Made by a program: the position numbers and the translations under genes. The notes below the pieces were generated by a model, which saw only the letters and a program-made list of their open reading frames with translations, was not told the origin of the DNA and did not search any database. From positions 1 to 13,904 of the forward strand of contig JBEGTT010000224.1 in NCBI GenBank assembly GCA_041179245.1: 13,904 nt of DNA, given 5' to 3'. The stretch is from JBEGTT01 sp041179245. GTDB taxonomy: Bacteria > Pseudomonadota > Gammaproteobacteria > Burkholderiales > Rhodocyclaceae. Of the stretch, positions 7,393 through 13,904 are shown one piece after another. Positions within the stretch are counted from its first letter, which is position 1; every line of letters starts with the position of its first letter.

Positions 7393-7404
7393 GATTAGCC
7401 ATGA
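7385..7404. repeat. 10-base tandem duplication at a gene junction
   Basis: TTAGCCATGA is present twice without a gap (7385-7394 and 7395-7404). Read on the minus strand the unit TCATGGCTAA holds, in the first copy, the last codons and TAA stop of the transglutaminase gene and, in the second, the ATG GCT of cobA. The first copy also offers an ATG in another frame that reads five codons (MANHG) to a TAA overlapping the cobA start. Confidence 0.85.
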
Positions 7405-8390
7405 ATATTATTTTCTTTGGTTGAGGAAAGTTTGGCTTGGCGCATTGATTGAGGGGTTGGATGCCATTCGTCATGGGGCATCACGGTGACCGCAACTTCC
7501 GGTTCATGGGCACTGCCGCCGAGGATGATGCCGCGCAAAGGGGAAACATCGTTGAAATCCCGCCCCCAGCTTAACGTGGTGTGTTGCGTATCCGGCAGAA
7601 GGTTATTGGTGGGGTCAAACTCTACCCAGTTTTCCCTTCCTTCCTCATTGGGGGCATAAATAGCTACCCACGCATGAGAAGCGTCGGCGCCAATCAGACG
7701 CTTTTGGCCTGGCGGTGGCTCGGTTAATAGGTAGCCGCTCATATAACGGGCAGGAATCCCTTGTGACCGTAAGCAGGCCAGCATCAAGTGCGCAAAATCT
7801 TGGCAAACGCCCCGTTTTTTCTCTAAGACTTCCAGTACCGGTGTGGAAACCGTGGTGGCTTCCGGGTCAAAGGTAAATTCGTTGAAAATTTTCCCCATCA
7901 GCAACTGGGCAGCCTCAAGCACAGGGCGGCCGGGGGTGAAGCAATCAGCGCCAAAGTCACAAAAGTCGTGTTTGATACGCACGAAGGTCGACTCAAACAA
8001 AAATTGTTTCGCTTCTAGATCCTCAGGTAGCGGTGCCTTGCCCTGATAACAAAGCCGTTTTTGCAACGCATCCCACGCAATAGAATTTGCCAGCGGGAAG
8101 GTAGGTGCATGCGCAAAGACTTCAATATCCATCTCGGCCTTGATCCACAGTTGGTCATGTGGCGTTTCAAAGCCTATCCAGTGTACCGGGTTGCCGAAAC
8201 CGTCGAGGCTGTCCCGTTGCCAATCAGGTGATGGGCTAACTTGGCAATTTTGGGCGTGCACCTGTTGCCACGGGCAGGCTCTGGGCGATAGGTGCAACAT
8301 CTGGTGCGACAGGGAAACCATTCCGCCGTAGTCGTAATGGGTTTCGTGGATTACATGGTAGCGCGCAGAGGGTTTATTGGCGTAATTCAT
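7395..8390 (-). CDS. Transglutaminase-like cysteine peptidase-fold protein (COG1305 type)
   Basis: 331 residues from the ATG at 8390. An N-terminal Bact_transglu_N-type beta domain (YHVIHETHYDYGGMVSLSHQ and HLSPR) is followed by the transglutaminase core with catalytic Cys196 (KRGVCQDFAHLMLACLRSQGIPARY pattern), His239 (DASHAWVAIY) and Asp259 (FDPTNN). An ATG four codons upstream (8402) is also in frame. The 8390 start is preferred because GGAG lies six bases before it and because family homology begins right after it. It has no signal peptide, so it is probably cytosolic. Such proteins can be peptidases or amide-bond transfer enzymes. Its place after an ATP-grasp/Alpha-E gene suggests it cuts or transfers the peptide bond that this system makes (inference). 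It starts 14 bases after the upstream gene. Confidence 0.88.
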   Translation of the reverse strand: MNYANKPSARYHVIHETHYDYGGMVSLSHQMLHLSPRACPWQQVHAQNCQVSPSPDWQRDSLDGFGNPVHWIGFETPHDQLWIKAEMDIEVFAHAPTFPLANSIAWDALQKRLCYQGKAPLPEDLEAKQFLFESTFVRIKHDFCDFGADCFTPGRPVLEAAQLLMGKIFNEFTFDPEATTVSTPVLEVLEKKRGVCQDFAHLMLACLRSQGIPARYMSGYLLTEPPPGQKRLIGADASHAWVAIYAPNEEGRENWVEFDPTNNLLPDTQHTTLSWGRDFNDVSPLRGIILGGSAHEPEVAVTVMPHDEWHPTPQSMRQAKLSSTKENNIHG

Positions 8391-8396
8391 CGCTAT

Positions 8397-8400
8397 CTCC
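8397..8400 (-). promoter_or_regulatory. Shine-Dalgarno GGAG that decides the transglutaminase start
   Basis: On the minus strand GGAG (8400-8397) is followed after six bases by ATG at 8390. The competing upstream ATG at 8402 includes the first G of this site and has no such site of its own. Confidence 0.6.
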
Positions 8401-8404
8401 ATCC

Positions 8405-11008
8405 CTAGGTTCCTAGCGTCTGGCGACCAATATCGCTAACGTGGGTGAAGTAGCGCATGGCAAGTTGATTAGAGAGTGTCTGACAGGCTTGGACCAATTC
8501 GGCTAAAGATGCGGCAAGATCGTCGTAGGCTTTAGGGGAAATTTTCCCGTCGCGTGCCTCAAAACGGGCGAGTTCAAGTGTCAGTAATTTTTCTTCTGCT
8601 ATACGTAATCCATCCGTAGGCATGTCTACCAGCACTCGTCCAAGGCGGGTGAGGTAACGCTGAATAACCTGTGATTGGAAAACCAAGGAATGTGGATTGT
8701 CCGGGTCAAATACCAGAAGGGCTAAAGTGGACAACAGCTCTGGACGACGGGAATAACGTGACCGATAGGTAATGATCGAGTCACTTAATTCCAAGAGCCA
8801 TTCAAGGCTGGTCTGGCCCTGTTTGGCTGCCAGCGTCAGGTAATGCACCAAGACTGATCCAAGAAAGACGAGGCGTTCAATGCGCCGACCGACAACCAAG
8901 AAACGCCAGCCATCGTCGCGGGTCATGTTGTCCATCGTGAACCCATTTAGGGAAGACGAAACAGCCATCACTTGATCGAGAAACGTTTGAGCGTCACGGG
9001 TGGTTAATCCTGTTTTCTGCAGTCCTTGAAGGGGGCGCTGGAGGCTGTTGATCGAATGCCAGTGATCCGTTGAAAGGCGTTCTTTAACCTGCGTTGCTGA
9101 CCACACTGCCCGACGGATATCAGCCGCTAAACTGCCCGAAAACTCAGGGTCGTATAAAGATTTCAGTAGGCGATTTTGAATGCGCTGTTCCACTGGTGGA
9201 GGCGCTGTGTGGAGTGAGCTGGTTTTGGCGAGGGCCTTTTCCTTGTTTTTTTCTTTCTCATGCACTTTTTCAACAGGAATGAGGACTTCCAGTGCATCTC
9301 CCAGCGTTAGCAGCAAAGGGAGTTCTGTCGCAGGGTCATTGCCGCCGCCATTTAAGCGGTGGAGGCAAATCCGTAAAAAACGGGCGGTGTTATCAAAACG
9401 CTCCGAATAACGTCCCAACCAGAATAAGCTTTCGACGACACGGGAGGTCAGGTTACTTCCGCTATAGACTAAATCTTTGACGGTCAAGGACGGCTTGAGC
9501 AGGGTGGAAAGGTCAACGGCACCTTCGGCCAACACCCAGGTGTCTTTGGACATTCCGCCGCGTTGCATTGAAATAAAGGCTTCATTTGACTTGCCGGCTA
9601 CCCGTGCCAAGCCACCTGGCATGACCAGGTATCCGTTAGGTGTGGCCACGGCATAAACACGAAGCCCAACCGAACGTGCCAGAACCCGGTGAGCGTCATG
9701 GGGATTATTTTGGCCTCGGGACCAAATGGGGGCTTGTGATGGGGCGACCATTTCCTGAGCAAGGTAGGCGTGAGGGCGAGCCTGCATCCGTTGCATGATG
9801 TCTTTGCGCGACTCTGCGTCTAGATTGCAGCCAAATACGGTTTCAAATCCCTGCCCAGGGAACGCGCCCTTAATCACCAGTTCATCAACGTGGGATAAGG
9901 CGTAGTCTAAAGCCGGTTTTTCGCCGCACCACCACGTGGCGACGGAGGGCATTAGCAGATCTTCCCCTAACAGGTGCTGACTAATACCGGGCAGGAAGCC
10001 CATCAGCGCCCCGGAACCCATGACCCCGGAACCGAGAGCGTTGCTGACCAGCACCCGTTTAGCACGGATGGCTTGGACTAAACCGGGAACACCCAGTGCA
10101 GAATCACCGCGTAATTCCAGTGGGTCGCAGTAGTCGTCATTCTGGCGTCGCAGAATGACGTGCACCCGTTTAAGTCCGGTTAGCGTCTTCAGATAAACGG
10201 TATCACCCCGAACCGTTAAGTCTTGGCCTTCAACCAGCGGGAAACCTAGGTAACGGGATAGATAGGCGTGCTCAAAATAAGTTTCGTTATAGGGGCCGGG
10301 GGTGAGTAGGACGATGTGTGGTTGTTCGTCACCTTCAATAGGCGCCCAGGCGGCCAGACTTTCCTGAATGGCCCGGAAAAAATAGGCCACATGTTGCACC
10401 CCTTGATCCCGAAACAGTTCTGGGAATAAGCGAGAAATAGCCAACCGGTTTTCTAGCGCATACCCTGCGCCGGAAGGGGCTTGGGTACGATCCGCAATAA
10501 CCCACCAGCGCCCATCGGGCGAGCGTGCAAGATCTGCTGCGTAAATATGCAGGAAATGCCCGCCGGGGGGCGTGATGCCCCGACACGGCCATAGAAACCC
10601 GTGTTGCCCATAGACCAATGCGGGCGGGATTAACCCTTCAGATAAAAGCTTTTGTGGCCCGTAAAGATCAGCCAGGGTGGCATTAATAACCTTGGCGCGT
10701 TGGGCAACCGCTTGTTCAACCTTAGCCCATTCGTCGGCGGGCAGAATAAACGGCAGCGGGTCAAGTGACCAAGGGCGGTCACTTCCCGTTGGATCTGCGT
10801 AAACGTTGTAGGTCACCCCGTTTTCCTGAATGCGGCGATCTAGGAATTCAAGTTGCTGACGCATTTGGTTGTGCGACGTATGCGCCAGCTGCTTGATTAG
10901 CGGTGCCCAATGAGGGCGGATTTCCCCTGTTGCCGTTAGCAGTTCATGGTAAAGCGGCGCGCTGGCAGTGTCTGGCGCGGGATACTGCGACAACAGGGTT
11001 TTCAGCAT
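8405..11008 (-). CDS. Circularly permuted ATP-grasp protein fused to an Alpha-E domain
   Basis: 867 residues. The front part (about 20-500) is the CP-ATP-grasp type 2 region (COG2308/DUF404-DUF407), seen in LADLYGPQKLLSEGLIPP (112-129), YNETYFEHAYLSRYLGFPLV (240-259), RRQNDDYCDPLELRGDS (287-303), NALGSGVMGSGALM (323-336) and ARVAGKSNEAFISMQRGG (468-485). The back part (about 517-860) is an Alpha-E domain (COG2307/DUF403) starting at LTSRVVESLFWLGRYSERFDN. ATP-grasp enzymes join a carboxylate to an amine through an acyl phosphate, and this family is predicted, not shown, to build a peptide. A charged, Pro-rich insert (about 580-609, EKEKNKEK) interrupts the Alpha-E part. The two parts are separate genes in many bacteria. 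It starts 16 bases after the DUF2126 gene stop and ends two bases before the first possible transglutaminase ATG. Confidence 0.92.
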   Translation of the reverse strand: MLKTLLSQYPAPDTASAPLYHELLTATGEIRPHWAPLIKQLAHTSHNQMRQQLEFLDRRIQENGVTYNVYADPTGSDRPWSLDPLPFILPADEWAKVEQAVAQRAKVINATLADLYGPQKLLSEGLIPPALVYGQHGFLWPCRGITPPGGHFLHIYAADLARSPDGRWWVIADRTQAPSGAGYALENRLAISRLFPELFRDQGVQHVAYFFRAIQESLAAWAPIEGDEQPHIVLLTPGPYNETYFEHAYLSRYLGFPLVEGQDLTVRGDTVYLKTLTGLKRVHVILRRQNDDYCDPLELRGDSALGVPGLVQAIRAKRVLVSNALGSGVMGSGALMGFLPGISQHLLGEDLLMPSVATWWCGEKPALDYALSHVDELVIKGAFPGQGFETVFGCNLDAESRKDIMQRMQARPHAYLAQEMVAPSQAPIWSRGQNNPHDAHRVLARSVGLRVYAVATPNGYLVMPGGLARVAGKSNEAFISMQRGGMSKDTWVLAEGAVDLSTLLKPSLTVKDLVYSGSNLTSRVVESLFWLGRYSERFDNTARFLRICLHRLNGGGNDPATELPLLLTLGDALEVLIPVEKVHEKEKNKEKALAKTSSLHTAPPPVEQRIQNRLLKSLYDPEFSGSLAADIRRAVWSATQVKERLSTDHWHSINSLQRPLQGLQKTGLTTRDAQTFLDQVMAVSSSLNGFTMDNMTRDDGWRFLVVGRRIERLVFLGSVLVHYLTLAAKQGQTSLEWLLELSDSIITYRSRYSRRPELLSTLALLVFDPDNPHSLVFQSQVIQRYLTRLGRVLVDMPTDGLRIAEEKLLTLELARFEARDGKISPKAYDDLAASLAELVQACQTLSNQLAMRYFTHVSDIGRQTLGT

Positions 11009-11024
11009 TTACAACTCGTTAGTG

Positions 11025-13904
11025 TTACGGGCGGCGCAAGTCTAGCGTAAACGGGTGTTCCAGATTAGGTTGCGGAACGCCAACGTCAAACTTACCGGGC
11101 GTATGCCCCATGCGGAAGAAACGGGCTAAGCGGCGGCTTTCTGCTTCAAATGCGTTGACCGGGAAGGTGTCGAAACTGCGGCCACCGGGGTGGGTGACGT
11201 GGTACTGGCAGCCGCCCAATGATCGCCCTGTCCATGTGTCCAGTAAGTCAAACACTAAGGGGGCATGAACGCCGATGGTCGGATGTAACGCTGATGAGGG
11301 TTGCCACGCTCGGTAACGCACACCGGCAACAAACTCACCTACCTTACCCGTAGGTTGCAAGGGCACGGGCTGACGATTACAGGTCAGGGTGTAACGATCT
11401 GGCGCCAAGCCGTTGAGCTTAACCTGTACCCGTTCGACGGATGAATCAACGTAACGAACCGCACCGCCGGCACTCCCTTCTTCGCCCATGACGTGCCATG
11501 GTTCTAGTGCGTGTCGGAGTTCAAATTCGATGCCTCGACAGGAAAAGTCACCATATTTTGGGAAACGGAATTCTAGGTGAGGTGCAAACCATTCCATCTT
11601 GAACTGGTAGCCCGCCTCATTCATGTCCTCAATGACATCGTTGAAATCTTGAGCGACAAAAAAAGGTAGCATGAAGCGGTCATGCAGCTCGGTTCCCCAA
11701 CGGGCGAGTCGTTTGGGGTGATAAGGCGTTTTCCAGAATCGAGCGATCAGGCTACGCAGTAATAATTGTTGCGTGAGGCTCATACGAGCATGCGGGGGCA
11801 TTTCAAAAGCCCGCAGCTCAAGCAATCCTAAGCGGCCGGTTGGCCCATCGGGGGAAAACAATTTATCGATACAGAACTCGGCCCGGTGGGTGTTGCCACT
11901 GACATCAATGAGCAGGTTGCGGAGTGCTCGGTCGACCAACCAAGGTGGGCAGGCATCGGAACCTGAGGTTTGACGTTCAATTTCCCGGAAGGCAATTTCC
12001 AGTTCATACAAGCTGTCATTACGGGCTTCATCAACCCGAGGGGCTTGTGACGTCGGGCCAATAAATAGACCAGAGAAAAGATAAGACAGGCTGGGATGAT
12101 TGTGCCAATAGGCAATCAGGCTCTTGAGCAAGTCGGGGCGGCGCAGGAAAGGAGAGTCTTCGGGGGTTTCGCCACCCATCACGAAATGGTTGCCACCACC
12201 GGTACCGGTATGGCGACCATCGATCATGAATTTTTCAGTGGTTAGACGCGACTGATGCGCTTCTTCATACAAATGCGTGGTGCGTTCTACCAAGTCATCC
12301 CAAGCGGCGGCGGGATGAACGTTGACCTCAATGACGCCGGGGTCCGGTGTCACGCGGAAATTCTTCAGGCGGCTGTCTTTGGGTGGCTCGTAACCTTCCA
12401 GAATTACCGGAATCTGCAGCTTTTCAGCGGCTAATTCCACGGCTGTGATGACTTGAAGATAATCCTCTAGATCGGTGGTTGGCGGCATGAAAATGTACAA
12501 ACGACCATCACGCGGTTCTGCGCACATTGCTGTCCGGGTGACCCAAGAAGCGGATTCCTGTAGCCCCGGCTGATCGGTGGCGGGCCGAGCGGCAGGGCGA
12601 TCAGAATGTGCAGATTTTTTTGCGGGGTTTTCAGAAGCGCCAGACATTGCTGCCGTTGCTGATTTTTTTGAAGCTACCGGAGATTGTTGTAGCTGTAAGG
12701 TAGCTGATGAAGGTAGCGGCGTTTGTTTTTCAGAGGGATCTACCGGGTGTTGGTAGGGGTAGTCGCTGGCATCGCACCATGGCTGGGAATCTAGCGGCAA
12801 GCGATAACCCACAGGGGAGTCGCCGGGAATGAGGTAGCACTGCTTGCCACGCAGGAACCATGGCCCAGTTTGCCATTTGCCGGTGACCTGATTGCGCAGA
12901 ATCGGTAGTACATGACCCACCTTATGCGACAACCCTTGGTCGAACACCTTCATGATGCGGTCGCGTTCGAGTGCGTCATCGACACGAGAATTCTTAACAT
13001 CGACATTGCCGGGCAAACGGCGCTCACGCCACAGGTAGTAGAACAAGTCTTCGTAAGCCGCAAAAATATGTTCGGGTGGCAACCCTAAATGGGTTGCTAC
13101 TTCGGCGAGAAATGCAGCGGCATCGGCTTCGGTGACGCCGTAATCCTTGCGTTCATCCGCGTACAAAGCGGGGTTGTGCCACAACGGTTCCCCATCTTTG
13201 CGCCAGAAGCAGTTCAAACTCCAGCGAGGCAATTGTTCGCCTGGATACCACTTGCCTTGGCCGAAGTGCACCAAGCCTTGAGGGGCGTATTTTTCACGTA
13301 AGCGGTGGAATAAATCGGCGGCTTTAACGCGTTTGGTCGGTCCTAATGCGGCGGTGTTCCATTCGGCACCTTCTGGATCATCAACGGCCACAAAGGTAGG
13401 CTCACCGCCCATGGTTAAACGCACATCAAGTTGGCTTAAATCGCCATCAATAACATGGCCCAAGGCTTCAATTTCGGACCACTGTTCCTCAGTGTAAGGT
13501 TTGGTCACGCGCGGCGCTTCCCACACGCGGGTGACGGACATTGCGTGGCTAAATTCGCACTCGCATTTATCCATAGCACCCGAGACAGGGGCTGCTGACG
13601 AGGGTTCAGGCGTGCACGCTAGGGGAATGTGCCCTTCACCCGCAAACAGGCCGGAGGTTGGGTCAAGACCGATCCAGCCCGCGCCAGGTAAATACACTTC
13701 GCACCATGCGTGCAAATCGGTAAAGTCTTTTTCCGGACCGCTGGGGCCATCGAGTGCTTTTACATCCGGCGTTAGCTGAATCAAGTAGCCTGATACAAAA
13801 CGTGCGGCCAGCCCTAGGTGGCGAAGTAATTGCACCAGTAACCAGGCAGAATCTCGGCAAGAACCGGTGAGTTTGGTTAGTGACTCTTCAGGGCTTTGGA
13901 CACC
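11025..13904 (-). CDS. Transglutaminase-DUF2126 (putative amidoligase) protein, N-terminus beyond the window
   Basis: 959 residues are visible and the frame is open to the right edge; the GTG at 13835 is an internal Val codon. The first codons give GVQSPEESLTKLTGSCRDSA, so the transglutaminase catalytic Cys is visible residue 16, with His65 (DLHAWCEVY) and Asp81 (GLDPTSG) completing the triad. The DUF2126/COG4196 region follows, with TMGGEPTFVAVDD (164-176), LHFGQGKWYPGEQLPRW-like text near 212-228, EVNVHPAAAWDDL (526-538), GTGGGNHFVMGGE (567-579) and GLLELRAFEMPPHARMSLTQQ (693-713). DUF2126 has been proposed to be an amidoligase related to the glutamine synthetase/GCS fold, and the EVN, GGGNH and LELR stretches suit that (inference). 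A Ser/Ala/Pro/Lys-rich linker (about 388-452) lies in between. The missing part should be the N-terminal transglutaminase beta domain. It is the most upstream visible gene of the minus-strand operon. Confidence 0.93.
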   Translation of the reverse strand, partial: GVQSPEESLTKLTGSCRDSAWLLVQLLRHLGLAARFVSGYLIQLTPDVKALDGPSGPEKDFTDLHAWCEVYLPGAGWIGLDPTSGLFAGEGHIPLACTPEPSSAAPVSGAMDKCECEFSHAMSVTRVWEAPRVTKPYTEEQWSEIEALGHVIDGDLSQLDVRLTMGGEPTFVAVDDPEGAEWNTAALGPTKRVKAADLFHRLREKYAPQGLVHFGQGKWYPGEQLPRWSLNCFWRKDGEPLWHNPALYADERKDYGVTEADAAAFLAEVATHLGLPPEHIFAAYEDLFYYLWRERRLPGNVDVKNSRVDDALERDRIMKVFDQGLSHKVGHVLPILRNQVTGKWQTGPWFLRGKQCYLIPGDSPVGYRLPLDSQPWCDASDYPYQHPVDPSEKQTPLPSSATLQLQQSPVASKKSATAAMSGASENPAKKSAHSDRPAARPATDQPGLQESASWVTRTAMCAEPRDGRLYIFMPPTTDLEDYLQVITAVELAAEKLQIPVILEGYEPPKDSRLKNFRVTPDPGVIEVNVHPAAAWDDLVERTTHLYEEAHQSRLTTEKFMIDGRHTGTGGGNHFVMGGETPEDSPFLRRPDLLKSLIAYWHNHPSLSYLFSGLFIGPTSQAPRVDEARNDSLYELEIAFREIERQTSGSDACPPWLVDRALRNLLIDVSGNTHRAEFCIDKLFSPDGPTGRLGLLELRAFEMPPHARMSLTQQLLLRSLIARFWKTPYHPKRLARWGTELHDRFMLPFFVAQDFNDVIEDMNEAGYQFKMEWFAPHLEFRFPKYGDFSCRGIEFELRHALEPWHVMGEEGSAGGAVRYVDSSVERVQVKLNGLAPDRYTLTCNRQPVPLQPTGKVGEFVAGVRYRAWQPSSALHPTIGVHAPLVFDLLDTWTGRSLGGCQYHVTHPGGRSFDTFPVNAFEAESRRLARFFRMGHTPGKFDVGVPQPNLEHPFTLDLRRP

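Noticed and set aside
11025..13835. Taking GTG at 13835 as the start of the DUF2126 gene
   Set aside because: The frame stays open to 13904 and the extra 23 residues include the conserved transglutaminase motif GSCRDSAW, so the true start lies outside the window.
1..13904. Search by eye for insertion sequences, CRISPR repeats, tRNA genes, prophage genes and transfer signs
   Set aside because: No transposase, no regularly spaced repeats, no cloverleaf with a tRNA-like core, and no sharp shift in composition was seen apart from the short linker within the DUF2126 gene.

Overview
The window reads as a stretch of gammaproteobacterial chromosome. The main reason is the gene order rsxA-B-C-D-G-E-nth, which is the classic gammaproteobacterial arrangement (as in Escherichia coli), together with a class-2 pyrD-type gene end and a DUF1841 gene. 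Genus cannot be set from the sequence alone. Coding density is very high: the only gap of any size is about 130 bases in front of rsxA, and no insertion sequence, tRNA, rRNA, CRISPR array or phage gene was seen.

Left half, + strand: the last 64 codons of pyrD (dihydroorotate dehydrogenase) are followed by a short intergenic region with a good extended -10 promoter. A tightly packed operon then follows: rsxA, rsxB, rsxC, rsxD, rsxG, rsxE (the Rnf/Rsx membrane complex moving electrons between NADH and ferredoxin or other low-potential Fe-S carriers), nth (endonuclease III) and a small DUF1841 gene. Spacings run from 4-base ATGA overlaps (A/B, C/D) to 24 bases. Every expected cofactor site of the Rsx complex is visible: paired Cys in A and E, three Fe-S cysteine sets in B, two in C, and flavinylation Thr motifs in D and G. 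The G motif has an unusual Ala.

Right half, - strand: three genes of a poorly understood predicted peptide-ligation system are read right to left. First is a very large transglutaminase-DUF2126 (putative amidoligase) protein that enters from beyond the right edge and whose catalytic Cys lies only 16 codons inside the window. Next is a circularly permuted ATP-grasp protein fused to an Alpha-E domain. Last is a second transglutaminase-like protein. A uroporphyrinogen-III C-methyltransferase gene (cobA type) follows after 2 bases and is probably co-transcribed. The three-gene cluster matches the amidoligase/transglutaminase neighbourhoods described by comparative genomics (COG4196, COG2307/COG2308, COG1305). 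Its substrate and product are not established, so this is the part of the window most worth study.

The two operons run tail to tail and their last genes overlap by 14 bases in a perfectly symmetrical CTATTC-CT-GAATAG element that carries both stop codons. No intrinsic terminator is visible between them. A 10-base tandem duplication covers the stop of the small transglutaminase and the start of cobA.
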